Source of the DNA: Cladorhizidae sp. MBARI D1340-BT2
Lineage: Eukaryota; Porifera; Demospongiae; Poecilosclerida; Cladorhizidae
Assembly (NCBI GenBank): GCA_028752905.1
Contig: JAQNBH010000002.1
Coordinates: 36,610,075 to 36,674,074, forward strand
Reading direction: 5' to 3'
DNA: 64,000 nt
Shown one piece after another: positions 13,045-55,852 of this stretch (position 1 is the first letter of the stretch; each line of letters opens with the position of its first letter). The notes under the pieces are model-generated. The model worked only from the letters and a program-made list of their open reading frames with translations, was not told the DNA's origin and ran no database searches. The position numbers and the translations under genes were made by a program.

Positions 13045-14330
13045 ATAAAGTCTGAAGGACAATGCTAAGTATTAGTATATACCAAGAGGGTCAAACTTGA
13101 ACATCAATTTTTGTTTCTTATCAAAATAAATTTCTGCCTTTTCTCAGATACACTGTACTGTATATATAGATTGTCCCTGATGATTGCATTCGCATGAAAC
13201 TATAGTAGGACTTTACCATCCCAGTACTTTTCTATTACACTGTACTACTATTCAATAGCTCTGCTTTAACACAGCACTGAGCACTATTTGTAGCCTTCAT
13301 CAGGAAACTACCTTCTAAGTATATAATATTTATAGACATAGGAAATTTGGAACTCCAGCAAGGGTCTAGCCCTTGCCCTAGACACCTAATCATGCAGCGG
13401 CTACTCATTCTCTGTGGCTACTATAATATACTAGCAAACAGCGTGTGGAGTAACACTTAGTGCAATTGCAACACTAGAAACCATAGTAATGGCTGATGAA
13501 ATACCATGGTTGCCATATAGCCCACCCAGGGCCTAATTCCTCTATGGTTTCAAATCTCAACAGTACCTAGCTGTTCTGTTTGTAATTTATCCATTAGCTA
13601 TAATCGTCATTCTCAATTAGCTAGCACATGGTGTCACACACAAGTCATTTGAATCTTGAAAAGTTAATTGGGTGACCTCTGTCTGACATGTTGGCGATTG
13701 TAAGGTTTCCTGCTTGGCTCTTCCCTAGACTTGCAGCAAAATTGGCTGCTCGTAATCTTACTTCCATCTCTAAACAACAGAGAGCTGCACTCCACTCGCA
13801 ATAACATGCTCCGGTGCTGCTCGCCCTTCTCTAAAGCAATAAGAAAAATATATATTTACAAAGTATACACTGCAATGTCATCAATCTCATGCAGTTACTC
13901 TAGTTGTTCAGTTTGTGTAGAATCATTATGACCATCAACTTTATAGACCTCCCCCTAACCCCCCGAGTAGTTGGACCTACTGTATCAGCAAACACTTCGA
14001 GGTTCAGTTTGTTGGATTGAGAAGACTTTTAGCTATTGTTACAACTAGTGCTGATGATGAGATAGACCAAGTGCTGCAGGCAGTTCTTCCGACATTACTG
14101 ATTGTCTTAAAGGAGTGAGACCTCTGCAATGCACGAAGAGGCATGATAACCTGAAACAAACAACTCGTGGATGTACTACATGTACTGTGGTTAGCGACTG
14201 CTTAAACACAATACATACAACTATTGTAAGCAATTGTTCTAATTACCTTGATGACATAATTATTTTATAGTTCCTCGAGTTTTGATGTAGGCTTTATGCT
14301 GTGAATAAAACAATAAGTAATAGCAATAAT
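12260..14330. other. No recognised gene; poly-C and CA tract at 12998-13045
   Basis: 33 C residues followed by a CA run. Elsewhere unique sequence with no convincing frame. A weak CTGATGAAGGCT match is on the minus strand near 13297-13313. Confidence 0.5.
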
Positions 14331-14336
14331 GACAGC

Positions 14337-14465
14337 ATTTTAATAACAATAATAATAACAATAATGAGGCTATTTTAATAATAACAATAATAACAATAAT
14401 GAGGCTATTTTAATAATAACAATAATAACAATAATAACAATAACAATAGTAATAATAATAATATA
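14337..14465. repeat. AAT/AAC microsatellite with GAGGCTATTTT inserts
   Basis: AATAATAAC runs interrupted by AATGAGGCTATTTTAAT, two or three times. Confidence 0.9.
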
Positions 14466-14939
14466 GGAAAAGAGGTTAGTCAATGTAGACAACAAACAGT
14501 GCGTAATGTTATGCAGAGCTGGAAATTTTGGGATTGCTGGCACTAGAGTTTCATACATAAGGAACTGATACAAGGGATAATTGAGGTGGATGGTGGATAT
14601 TTGATTAACAGTTTGACAGATGGAGTCATTGAGAGATATGAAGGTTTCACTCTGTGTTTTTGAGGATGGACTTGTTGTTATGTTTACACTTTGAGATGAA
14701 TTAAGATCGTTTGTTTAGAGTTGTTGTCTGTGAGTAACTTGATGTGGAGTTTCTCTGTGATGCTTAATTAAGTTGATATAGTTCAGTGGGACGGTGTGTC
14801 CATGATAGATCATTCTGCATGTTGTACTCTGTGTTGGTGTCTGAGAGTTTCCATATGTGCTCAGTGCTGTTACTTTTGTCTTCATGGTTGAAAGTGAACT
14901 TGTGGTGGTTTGTGTAACATGCTTTGAAAGTTGTATTAA

Positions 14940-15035
14940 TAATAAGGAGGAGGAGGAAGAGGAAGAGGAAGAGGAAGAAGATGATAACAACAAGATTAAT
15001 AACAACAGGAATAATAACAACATAATAACAACAAA
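14940..15035. repeat. GGA/GAA then AAC/AAT microsatellite
   Basis: AGGAGGAGGAAGAGGAAGAG followed by AATAACAAC runs, at the 5' cut of the retroelement fragment. Confidence 0.85.
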
Positions 15036-15652
15036 AAAGCCAGCCAGACTCTTGTAGTTACTGTAGATCGGATGTCAACCAGTTTGGTACACATGGGTTG
15101 AGCTGTAGGCACAGTCAGGGAAGGCTTTCTCGCCATGGTGCTTTAAATGACATCATCCACCGGTCATTAACTGCTGCAAATGTCCCTTCCCGGCTGGAGC
15201 CCTCAGGTCTGCTTTGGTCCGATGGAAAGAGACCTGATGGCATGTCCATCATTCCATGGTCAAGTGGTAGACTCTTGGTATGGGATGCAACCTGCAGTGA
15301 CACCTTTGCCCCATCCAACCTTTTGGCTGCAGTCACTGAGGCTGGTGCAGTGGCAGCCCAGGCGGAGATTTTGAAGGGTGAAAAGTACGCCCACCTGGAC
15401 TCGGCATACAAGTTTGTACCTGTGGCGGTAGTGACGTGTGGATCCTTTGGGCCTCAAGCAAAGGCATTCTTCAGGGAGTTGGGACGCCGCCTGAGGTCAG
15501 TGACTTATGAAGAGGACTCCCATCAACATCTTCTTCAACGGATTTCTGTGGCTGTGCAGCGTGGGAATGAAGCCTCAGTAATGGGATCTTTGCCATCAGG
15601 GTTGGGGACGAGCCATTTCCCTAGTCATCGCATGAACTTTTTAACTTTTTAA
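15035..15652 (+). pseudogene. 3' coding end of a non-LTR retroelement
   Basis: An open frame (about 200 codons to TAA) without its own start. It begins with a cysteine/histidine-rich stretch (HGLSCRHSQGRLSRH) and continues with RPDGMSIIPW...LLVWDATCSDT, YAHLDS, FFRELGRRL and QRISVAVQRGNEASV. This arrangement is familiar from the C-terminal region of reverse-transcriptase proteins repeated in cnidarian and sponge genomes. The PDG...WDATC pattern could be a restriction-like nuclease fold, which is inference. The 5' end is cut at an AAC microsatellite and the 3' end runs into an A/T-rich tail, as in truncated LINE copies. Confidence 0.65.
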
Positions 15653-15699
15653 CTTGAGGTATGGCATGTTGTTCTCTGTCATATGTAATTTTAATAAAT

Positions 15700-15815
15700 A
15701 ATTAATAATAATTTAAAAAAATTAAAAAATTAAAAAAGAAGAAAAAAAATATTAAAAAATAACAATAATAATAATAATCACAACAACAATAATAACAGTA
15801 GTAATATATAGTAAT
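15700..15815. repeat. A/T-rich tail after the retroelement 3' end
   Basis: AATAATTTAAAAAAATTAAA and AATAATAATCAC-type simple sequence. Part of it (from 15712) belongs to the inverted-repeat arm. Confidence 0.8.
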
Positions 15816-16311
15816 ATAAAAATTAGCTCCAGTTGTGAACAATGACGTTCTCAATATCATCCACTCTCTCGATGTTAGATGCTCTCTAGCCTTCAGAAGC
15901 AACTATATAGCTCAAATATTGAGAGAGTAAATTTAAAGTTGATTATTAGGAAGTCGTTGTAATAATTATTGGTTATGTCATGTTATTTTTAACAAGACTT
16001 TATACTGCAATATGATTGTAGTTTTCTAGTTTTCCATCCATTATCAGTTAGTGGGAGTCTATATATAGCTGCGAGTTAGGTCAAAATATTGATAAGTTTG
16101 ATGCAATGTTGCTTCCATATCCTGCATCAGTTATATTCAATAAAAATATCTCCTTGGAGTATTTTTCTCCAGAAATTTCGTTCAAACTCCACCAACGTCG
16201 AATTTTTTGGCACCATTAATTTTGTGAAAGGCATTTTTCTGTATTGATTGACTTTACTATGTTAAATTAATTATTTGCTATAGGAAGTGTCAAGGAACTC
16301 TTCGCATCACT

Positions 16312-17262
16312 ATGGGAAATTTTGCTGCTCATATCATTATAGGAGTGATCGTCTCCGTAATGGGGATATACTGGATTATCAACTCAATCTGGAACCATAT
16401 CACAAACCGAAAAAAGCCGAAATTGACACAGAATCACATCTCAGTTCTACAGCAGCGCTCCTGGCTTCCTCTATGTTGTTGTCCTAATCTACCACTGGAG
16501 CCACTGCTGAGGATACTCCTGTGTGTTTTCTATTTGCTGATAGAAATATTTTTCAAAATTATTGTTGGAGAAGATGGACATAAAAAGGTATCAGCATCTG
16601 TCTATCACATCTTTAACCCTGATGGCAAGTTCTACATTGAAGCCAAGTTACTTCACATTACTATAGTCTGCGGTTTTATTATCTCTGGTGTAGTGGATCT
16701 TCTTGCAATGTGCATACACTTACCTCGCCATGCCAGCAACACCTTCCTCTCACTGGCATTTTTCATCGAAGGATTAATGTTCCACTTTCACCAAACTGCA
16801 AAAACAGGAGCGAATGAATATATTCATGCCATTCTAGTTATCGCTATCAGTGCCTGCTTCCTGTTTTCCATCCTAAGGTTTTTGTCTGCCACTAATCTTT
16901 TGATAAACCTGGGTTTAGGGACATGCGTTTTGCTTCAAGGTACTTGGTTTATACTGGGAGGCTACTTCTTGTTTGGAGGTTTCATTGAGCAGCAAAAGGA
17001 AAAAGATGGAACGATTCCCAGCGGGCGGGAACATGTTATGCTCTTATTTTTTGGTGTAGCATTTGCATGGCTAATGATATTGATTTGTGTTTTTAATTTG
17101 ATCGTTTGGATAATAATTTCGCTGATTCGAAAAGAAAAGATCATCAGAATGGGAATACTGAAGTTGCCTCGAGGAGAGAATATCGAAGATTGTGAAGAGG
17201 ATCTCATTCATAACAACAGCTCTGAGCTAACTGATATGCTAGAGCTCAAAGTAGTAAACTGA
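16312..17262 (+). CDS. TMEM45-like (DUF716) multi-pass membrane protein, left copy
   Basis: An intact 316-codon single-exon frame. About seven hydrophobic helices lie near residues 7-27, 65-84, 113-136, 145-160, 170-190, 195-224 and 242-271, followed by an acidic cytosolic-type tail (EDCEEDL, 292-298). The FFIEGLMFHFH stretch at 150-160 and the later conserved His (172) fit the DUF716 family that includes TMEM45A/B (about 275 aa in mammals); the biochemical role of that family is unclear. The ATG follows a possible 3' splice site (TTGCTATAG at 16275-16283), so a 5'UTR exon upstream is possible. The encoded protein is identical to that of the minus-strand copy at 62450-63400. Both copies are intact, which argues for a recent duplication or an assembly duplicate. 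Family assignment is from motif memory. Confidence 0.78.
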   Translation: MGNFAAHIIIGVIVSVMGIYWIINSIWNHITNRKKPKLTQNHISVLQQRSWLPLCCCPNLPLEPLLRILLCVFYLLIEIFFKIIVGEDGHKKVSASVYHIFNPDGKFYIEAKLLHITIVCGFIISGVVDLLAMCIHLPRHASNTFLSLAFFIEGLMFHFHQTAKTGANEYIHAILVIAISACFLFSILRFLSATNLLINLGLGTCVLLQGTWFILGGYFLFGGFIEQQKEKDGTIPSGREHVMLLFFGVAFAWLMILICVFNLIVWIIISLIRKEKIIRMGILKLPRGENIEDCEEDLIHNNSSELTDMLELKVVN

Positions 17263-17478
17263 GGCAGGTGTAATTATCGCTGCCACATTAGATGACATTT
17301 GCAATGCAAATGAACATCATACATATTATTATTAGTAGGATGTTCCACCATGTTGTGTCATTTACCATACCTGAATTGTTTTATATAGTTGTTTTATATA
17401 GTTGTTAGACAATCAGAATGCTTTTTAACTCGTTAGCAGAGAAAAAAGTAAAGTTGCACAAAAGAAGTGAAATTGCGC

Positions 17479-17572
17479 CCTAATAAGAATGGCCTAATAA
17501 GGATGGCCTAATAAGCATGCCCTAATATAAGCATGCCCTAATAAGCATGCCCTAATAGGCATGCACAAATGA
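17479..17572 (+). repeat. About 15-bp repeat (CCTAATAAGCATGC), 6-7 units
   Basis: Tandem GCCCTAATAAG(A/C)ATGG-type units downstream of the TMEM45-like gene; present identically in the inverted arm at about 62140-62233. Confidence 0.85.
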
Positions 17573-17604
17573 CATTAGTATAGTAATCAACACATGAGTC
17601 TTAA

Positions 17605-17690
17605 GCATCTCATTATTGCTGATGAGGCTGAGGCATCTAGTCAAAATGTCGAGGGGTCAATTCAAGTTCAGGTATAATCAATGTAATCAA
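17605..17690 (+). repeat. Dispersed CTGATGA repeat, copy A (hammerhead-like core)
   Basis: CTGATGA at 17619-17625, then GGCTGAGGCATCTAGTC, which can form a five-pair stem, then AAAA at 17643-17646 where an active hammerhead would have GAAA. It also occurs in the inverted arm (about 62022-62107). Related copies are at 31520, 58770 and 60405-60526. Confidence 0.45.
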
Positions 17691-17876
17691 TGTATATAAT
17701 TTGGGAGAGGGGACAAGGAACTGAAATCAGATACTGATGTAGTGTCTTTCTAACTATGGCAGAGCAGTGGTTGATCAGGATGTGGATCTGTCATCCCCGC
17801 TATATACATTACTCGTGGTATTTATACCAAATTTCTCTACCACATATTAAGTCCAGCGGGAGAATGCCTTGTTGTT

Positions 17877-17976
17877 NNNNNNNNNNNNNNNNNNNNNNNN
17901 NNNNNNNNNNNNNNNNNNNNNNNNNNNNNNNNNNNNNNNNNNNNNNNNNNNNNNNNNNNNNNNNNNNNNNNNNNNN
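17877..17976. other. Assembly gap of exactly 100 N
   Basis: One hundred undetermined bases, a conventional size for a gap of unknown length. It sits between the left inverted-repeat arm and the 21-bp satellite, so both the true satellite length and the continuity of the arm are unknown. Confidence 0.99.
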
Positions 17977-20900
17977 CTACTATTCTAGTGTGCACTCCTA
18001 CTATTCTAGTGTGCACTCCTACTATTCTAGTGTGCACTCCCACTATTCTAGTGTGCACTCCTACTATTCTAGTGTGCACTCCTACTATTCTAGTGTGCAC
18101 TCCTACTATTCTAGTGTGCACTCCTACTATTCTAGTGTGCACTCCTACTATTCTAGTGTGCACTCCTACTATTCTAGTGTGCACTCCTACTATTCTAGTG
18201 TGCACTCCTACTATTCTAGTGTGCACTCCTACTATTCTAGTGTGCACTCCTACTATTCTAGTGTGCACTCCTACTATTCTAGTGTGCACTCCTACTATTC
18301 TAGTGTGCACTCCTACTATTCTAGTGTGCACTCCTACTATTCTAGTGTGCACTCCTACTATTCTAGTGTGCACTCCTACTATTCTAGTGTGCACTCCTAC
18401 TATTCTAGTGTGCACTCCTACTATTCTAGTGTGCACTCCTACTATTCTAGTGTGCACTCCTACTATTCTAGTGTGCACTCCTACTATTCTAGTGTGCACT
18501 CCTACTATTCTAGTGTGCACTCCTACTATTCTAGTGTGCACTCCTACTATTCTAGTGTGCACTCCTACTATTCTAGTGTGCACTCCTACTATTCTAGTGT
18601 GCACTCCTACTATTCTAGTGTGCACTCCTACTATTCTAGTGTGCACTCCTACTATTCTAGTGTGCACTCCTACTATTCTAGTGTGCACTCCTACTATTCT
18701 AGTGTGCACTCCTACTATTCTAGTGTGCACTCCTACTATTCTAGTGTGCACTCCTACTATTCTAGTGTGCACTCCTACTATTCTAGTGTGCACTCCTACT
18801 ATTCTAGTGTGCACTCCTACTATTCTAGTGTGCACTCCTACTATTCTAGTGTGCACTCCTACTATTCTAGTGTGCACTCCTACTATTCTAGTGTGCACTC
18901 CTACTATTCTAGTGTGCACTCCTACTATTCTAGTGTGCACTCCTACTATTCTAGTGTGCACTCCTACTATTCTAGTGTGCACTCCTACTATTCTAGTGTG
19001 CACTCCTACTATTCTAGTGTGCACTCCTACTATTCTAGTGTGCACTCCTACTATTCTAGTGTGCACTCCTACTATTCTAGTGTGCACTCCTACTATTCTA
19101 GTGTGCACTCCTACTATTCTAGTGTGCACTCCTACTATTCTAGTGTGCACTCCTACTATTCTAGTGTGCACTCCTACTATTCTAGTGTGCACTCCTACTA
19201 TTCTAGTGTGCACTCCTACTATTCTAGTGTGCACTCCTACTATTCTAGTGTGCACTCCTACTATTCTAGTGTGCACTCCTACTATTCTAGTGTGCACTCC
19301 TACTATTCTAGTGTGCACTCCTACTATTCTAGTGTGCACTCCTACTATTCTAGTGTGCACTCCTACTATTCTAGTGTGCACTCCTACTATTCTAGTGTGC
19401 ACTCCTACTATTCTAGTGTGCACTCCTACTATTCTAGTGTGCACTCCTACTATTCTAGTGTGCACTCCTACTATTCTAGTGTGCACTCCTACTATTCTAG
19501 TGTGCACTCCTACTATTCTAGTGTGCACTCCTACTATTCTAGTGTGCACTCCTACTATTCTAGTGTGCACTCCTACTATTCTAGTGTGCACTCCTACTAT
19601 TCTAGTGTGCACTCCTACTATTCTAGTGTGCACTCCTACTATTCTAGTGTGCACTCCTACTATTCTAGTGTGCACTCCTACTATTCTAGTGTGCACTCCT
19701 ACTATTCTAGTGTGCACTCCTACTATTCTAGTGTGCACTCCTACTATTCTAGTGTGCACTCCTACTATTCTAGTGTGCACTCCTACTATTCTAGTGTGCA
19801 CTCCTACTATTCTAGTGTGCACTCCTACTATTCTAGTGTGCACTCCTACTATTCTAGTGTGCACTCCTACTATTCTAGTGTGCACTCCTACTATTCTAGT
19901 GTGCACTCCTACTATTCTAGTGTGCACTCCTACTATTCTAGTGTGCACTCCTACTATTCTAGTGTGCACTCCTACTATTCTAGTGTGCACTCCTACTATT
20001 CTAGTGTGCACTCCTACTATTCTAGTGTGCACTCCTACTATTCTAGTGTGCACTCCTACTATTCTAGTGTGCACTCCTACTATTCTAGTGTGCACTCCTA
20101 CTATTCTAGTGTGCACTCCTACTATTCTAGTGTGCACTCCTACTATTCTAGTGTGCACTCCTACTATTCTAGTGTGCACTCCTACTATTCTAGTGTGCAC
20201 TCCTACTATTCTAGTGTGCACTCCTACTATTCTAGTGTGCACTCCTACTATTCTAGTGTGCACTCCTACTATTCTAGTGTGCACTCCTACTATTCTAGTG
20301 TGCACTCCTACTATTCTAGTGTGCACTCCTACTATTCTAGTGTGCACTCCTACTATTCTAGTGTGCACTCCTACTATTCTAGTGTGCACTCCTACTATTC
20401 TAGTGTGCACTCCTACTATTCTAGTGTGCACTCCTACTATTCTAGTGTGCACTCCTACTATTCTAGTGTGCACTCCTACTATTCTAGTGTGCACTCCTAC
20501 TATTCTAGTGTGCACTCCTACTATTCTAGTGTGCACTCCTACTATTCTAGTGTGCACTCCTACTATTCTAGTGTGCACTCCTACTATTCTAGTGTGCACT
20601 CCTACTATTCTAGTGTGCACTCCTACTATTCTAGTGTGCACTCCTACTATTCTAGTGTGCACTCCTACTATTCTAGTGTGCACTCCTACTATTCTAGTGT
20701 GCACTCCTACTATTCTAGTGTGCACTCCTACTATTCTAGTGTGCACTCCTACTATTCTAGTGTGCACTCCTACTATTCTAGTGTGCACTCCTACTATTCT
20801 AGTGTGCACTCCTACTATTCTAGTGTGCACTCCTACTATTCTAGTGTGCACTCCTACTATTCTAGTGTGCACTCCTACTATTCTAGTGTGCACTCCTACT

Positions 20901-23900
20901 ATTCTAGTGTGCACTCCTACTATTCTAGTGTGCACTCCTACTATTCTAGTGTGCACTCCTACTATTCTAGTGTGCACTCCTACTATTCTAGTGTGCACTC
21001 CTACTATTCTAGTGTGCACTCCTACTATTCTAGTGTGCACTCCTACTATTCTAGTGTGCACTCCTACTATTCTAGTGTGCACTCCTACTATTCTAGTGTG
21101 CACTCCTACTATTCTAGTGTGCACTCCTACTATTCTAGTGTGCACTCCTACTATTCTAGTGTGCACTCCTACTATTCTAGTGTGCACTCCTACTATTCTA
21201 GTGTGCACTCCTACTATTCTAGTGTGCACTCCTACTATTCTAGTGTGCACTCCTACTATTCTAGTGTGCACTCCTACTATTCTAGTGTGCACTCCTACTA
21301 TTCTAGTGTGCACTCCTACTATTCTAGTGTGCACTCCTACTATTCTAGTGTGCACTCCTACTATTCTAGTGTGCACTCCTACTATTCTAGTGTGCACTCC
21401 TACTATTCTAGTGTGCACTCCTACTATTCTAGTGTGCACTCCTACTATTCTAGTGTGCACTCCTACTATTCTAGTGTGCACTCCTACTATTCTAGTGTGC
21501 ACTCCTACTATTCTAGTGTGCACTCCTACTATTCTAGTGTGCACTCCTACTATTCTAGTGTGCACTCCTACTATTCTAGTGTGCACTCCTACTATTCTAG
21601 TGTGCACTCCTACTATTCTAGTGTGCACTCCTACTATTCTAGTGTGCACTCCTACTATTCTAGTGTGCACTCCTACTATTCTAGTGTGCACTCCTACTAT
21701 TCTAGTGTGCACTCCTACTATTCTAGTGTGCACTCCTACTATTCTAGTGTGCACTCCTACTATTCTAGTGTGCACTCCTACTATTCTAGTGTGCACTCCT
21801 ACTATTCTAGTGTGCACTCCTACTATTCTAGTGTGCACTCCTACTATTCTAGTGTGCACTCCTACTATTCTAGTGTGCACTCCTACTATTCTAGTGTGCA
21901 CTCCTACTATTCTAGTGTGCACTCCTACTATTCTAGTGTGCACTCCTACTATTCTAGTGTGCACTCCTACTATTCTAGTGTGCACTCCTACTATTCTAGT
22001 GTGCACTCCTACTATTCTAGTGTGCACTCCTACTATTCTAGTGTGCACTCCTACTATTCTAGTGTGCACTCCTACTATTCTAGTGTGCACTCCTACTATT
22101 CTAGTGTGCACTCCTACTATTCTAGTGTGCACTCCTACTATTCTAGTGTGCACTCCTACTATTCTAGTGTGCACTCCTACTATTCTAGTGTGCACTCCTA
22201 CTATTCTAGTGTGCACTCCTACTATTCTAGTGTGCACTCCTACTATTCTAGTGTGCACTCCTACTATTCTAGTGTGCACTCCTACTATTCTAGTGTGCAC
22301 TCCTACTATTCTAGTGTGCACTCCTACTATTCTAGTGTGCACTCCTACTATTCTAGTGTGCACTCCTACTATTCTAGTGTGCACTCCTACTATTCTAGTG
22401 TGCACTCCTACTATTCTAGTGTGCACTCCTACTATTCTAGTGTGCACTCCTACTATTCTAGTGTGCACTCCTACTATTCTAGTGTGCACTCCTACTATTC
22501 TAGTGTGCACTCCTACTATTCTAGTGTGCACTCCTACTATTCTAGTGTGCACTCCTACTATTCTAGTGTGCACTCCTACTATTCTAGTGTGCACTCCTAC
22601 TATTCTAGTGTGCACTCCTACTATTCTAGTGTGCACTCCTACTATTCTAGTGTGCACTCCTACTATTCTAGTGTGCACTCCTACTATTCTAGTGTGCACT
22701 CCTACTATTCTAGTGTGCACTCCTACTATTCTAGTGTGCACTCCTACTATTCTAGTGTGCACTCCTACTATTCTAGTGTGCACTCCTACTATTCTAGTGT
22801 GCACTCCTACTATTCTAGTGTGCACTCCTACTATTCTAGTGTGCACTCCTACTATTCTAGTGTGCACTCCTACTATTCTAGTGTGCACTCCTACTATTCT
22901 AGTGTGCACTCCTACTATTCTAGTGTGCACTCCTACTATTCTAGTGTGCACTCCTACTATTCTAGTGTGCACTCCTACTATTCTAGTGTGCACTCCTACT
23001 ATTCTAGTGTGCACTCCTACTATTCTAGTGTGCACTCCTACTATTCTAGTGTGCACTCCTACTATTCTAGTGTGCACTCCTACTATTCTAGTGTGCACTC
23101 CTACTATTCTAGTGTGCACTCCTACTATTCTAGTGTGCACTCCTACTATTCTAGTGTGCACTCCTACTATTCTAGTGTGCACTCCTACTATTCTAGTGTG
23201 CACTCCTACTATTCTAGTGTGCACTCCTACTATTCTAGTGTGCACTCCTACTATTCTAGTGTGCACTCCTACTATTCTAGTGTGCACTCCTACTATTCTA
23301 GTGTGCACTCCTACTATTCTAGTGTGCACTCCTACTATTCTAGTGTGCACTCCTACTATTCTAGTGTGCACTCCTACTATTCTAGTGTGCACTCCTACTA
23401 TTCTAGTGTGCACTCCTACTATTCTAGTGTGCACTCCTACTATTCTAGTGTGCACTCCTACTATTCTAGTGTGCACTCCTACTATTCTAGTGTGCACTCC
23501 TACTATTCTAGTGTGCACTCCTACTATTCTAGTGTGCACTCCTACTATTCTAGTGTGCACTCCTACTATTCTAGTGTGCACTCCTACTATTCTAGTGTGC
23601 ACTCCTACTATTCTAGTGTGCACTCCTACTATTCTAGTGTGCACTCCTACTATTCTAGTGTGCACTCCTACTATTCTAGTGTGCACTCCTACTATTCTAG
23701 TGTGCACTCCTACTATTCTAGTGTGCACTCCTACTATTCTAGTGTGCACTCCTACTATTCTAGTGTGCACTCCTACTATTCTAGTGTGCACTCCTACTAT
23801 TCTAGTGTGCACTCCTACTATTCTAGTGTGCACTCCTACTATTCTAGTGTGCACTCCTACTATTCTAGTGTGCACTCCTACTATTCTAGTGTGCACTCCC

Positions 23901-25540
23901 ACTATTCTAGTGTGCACTCCTACTATTCTAGTGTGCACTCCTACTATTCTAGTGTGCACTCCTACTATTCTAGTGTGCACTCCTACTATTCTAGTGTGCA
24001 CTCCTACTATTCTAGTGTGCACTCCTACTATTCTAGTGTGCACTCCTACTATTCTAGTGTGCACTCCTACTATTCTAGTGTGCACTCCTACTATTCTAGT
24101 GTGCACTCCTACTATTCTAGTGTGCACTCCTACTATTCTAGTGTGCACTCCCACTATTCTAGTGTGCACTCCTACTATTCTAGTGTGCACTCCTACTATT
24201 CTAGTGTGCACTCCTACTATTCTAGTGTGCACTCCTACTATTCTAGTGTGCACTCCTACTATTCTAGTGTGCACTCCTACTATTCTAGTGTGCACTCCCT
24301 ACTATTCTAGTGTGCACTCCTACTATTCTAGTGTGCACTCCTACTATTCTAGTGTGCACTCCTACTATTCTAGTGTGCACTCCTACTATTCTAGTGTGCA
24401 CTCCTACTATTCTAGTGTGCACTCCTACTATTCTAGTGTGCACTCCTACTATTCTAGTGTGCACTCCTACTATTCTAGTGTGCACTCCTACTATTCTAGT
24501 GTGCACTCCTACTATTCTAGTGTGCACTCCTACTATTCTAGTGTGCACTCCTACTATTCTAGTGTGCACTCCTACTATTCTAGTGTGCACTCCTACTATT
24601 CTAGTGTGCACTCCTACTATTCTAGTGTGCACTCCCACTATTCTAGTGTGCACTCCCACTATTCTAGTGTGCACTCCTACTATTCTAGTGTGCACTCCTA
24701 CTATTCTAGTGTGCACTCCTACTATTCTAGTGTGCACTCCTACTATTCTAGTGTGCACTCCTACTATTCTAGTGTGCACTCCTACTATTCTAGTGTGCAC
24801 TCCTACTATTCTAGTGTGCACTCCTACTATTCTAGTGTGCACTCCTACTATTCTAGTGTGCACTCCTACTATTCTAGTGTGCACTCCTACTATTCTAGTG
24901 TGCTACTATTCTAGTGTGCACTCCTACTATTCTAGTGTGCACTCCTACTATTCTAGTGTGCACTCCTACTATTCTAGTGTGCACTCCCACTATTCTAGTG
25001 TGCACTCCTACTATTCTAGTGTGCACTCCTACTATTCTAGTGTGCACTCCTACTATTCTAGTGTGCACTCCTACTATTCTAGTGTGCACTCCTACTATTC
25101 TAGTGTGCACTCCTACTATTCTAGTGTGCACTCCTACTATTCTAGTGTGCACTCCCACTATTCTAGTGTGCACTCCTACTATTCTAGTGTGCACTCCTAC
25201 TATTCTAGTGTGCACTCCCACTATTCTAGTGTGCACTCCTACTATTCTAGTGTGCACTCCTACTATTCTAGTGTGCACTCCTACTATTCTAGTGTGCACT
25301 CCCACTATTCTAGTGTGCACTCCTACTATTCTAGTGTGCACTCCTACTATTCTAGTGTGCACTCCTACTATTCTAGTGTGCACTCCTACTATTCTAGTGT
25401 GCACTCCTACTATTCTAGTGTGCACTCCTACTATTCTAGTGTGCACTCCTACTATTCTAGTGTGCACTCCCACTATTCTAGTGTGCACTCCTACTATTCT
25501 AGTGTGCACTCCTACTATTCTAGTGTCCCACTATTCTAGG
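17977..25540. repeat. 21-bp satellite array, about 360 units
   Basis: The unit reads CTACTATTCTAG followed by TGTGCACTC, repeated head to tail for 7.5 kb. The only recurring variant is a T to C change (CTCCCACTATT) at scattered units: one near the left edge (about 18040) and the rest after about 23900. Length shifts occur near 24297 and 24902. Both strands stay open over thousands of bases because the unit is a multiple of three and lacks stops in several frames; these frames (YYSSVHS, CTPTILV, VHTRIVG repeats) are not considered genes. The gap cuts the left end. Confidence 0.98.
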
Positions 25541-26288
25541 CCTCGCTCAAATCGAGAAAGTGTATCTGCCGCATCCTTGTGATGCTGTTCGTAGCTAACT
25601 AGCGTATATACAGTAGTACGAAAATTATCATGCGTCTCCTAATGACCACACCCATAACATTAATAATATACTGGGTAAAGTGCTCCGGGCTGGCCAGTGC
25701 ATCTTGGCTGCCACTGGATGATTGACCACCTCCACTCTACTTCATTACCGAGTGTTCGTCTTTTACTTCCACAAATGAGGCATAGGGATATCGTGTCTGC
25801 GGGAATTTATGGACATCTGATCTCATGAATTTAGTTACATTTTAATTACATTTTTACACGAAATAATGCCACAAGAATTGTGTTCTAAAAACATGGGAAA
25901 AAGTGGTAGCCATGGCAAAGCACTCGTGCATTTTACACCACACGCTATAGTACTGTGTGTGTGTGTGTGTGGCTGGAGAAAATCTTTACACGGACCAAAA
26001 TTGATTGCTTGTGGCTTTTTATCTCGCAAATATATGACATGGAATTACGACTGTCTTGATTACTTGCAAGTTTATTTCCATTGACACGACGTGTCAAAGA
26101 GCTGAGGCTATACTATGGCAATAGTTTTTCCATGTGTGTTTGTTTAAGAGAGATGCTTGCTATATAACAGTAGATAGACCGTAGATAGACCGAATAGAAA
26201 TGTGCATGTGGATTTGTAGACCCTTTACCGAATTAATAATTGCTCCCTAAGTTGACCGTTGCTGTGTATGTGAATTGCGTACAGCCTG
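25541..26288. promoter_or_regulatory. CNOT11 upstream region, no element identified
   Basis: 750 bp between the satellite and the CNOT11 start. It should contain the promoter and 5'UTR, but I see no decisive TATA or initiator element. A short GT run is at 25955-25970. Confidence 0.3.

Positions 26289-55852
<29,564 letters not shown>

Larger units (their letters stand above)
15712..17876 (+). repeat. Left arm of a 2165-bp inverted repeat
   Basis: Reverse complement of 61836-64000. Every stretch compared (AT-rich start, gene, AAGCATGCCCTAAT repeats, last bases GAATGCCTTGTTGTT) matches with no length change. The inner end coincides exactly with the N gap. The outer end is not seen because the partner arm runs out of the window. 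Confidence 0.93.

Noticed and set aside
14045..15057. Short frames around the AAT and GAA microsatellites
   Set aside because: Low-complexity translations without conserved residues.
17756..25582. Reading frames of 200 to over 2300 codons on both strands
   Set aside because: They are translations of the 21-bp satellite, with several frames open at once and no non-repeat domain.
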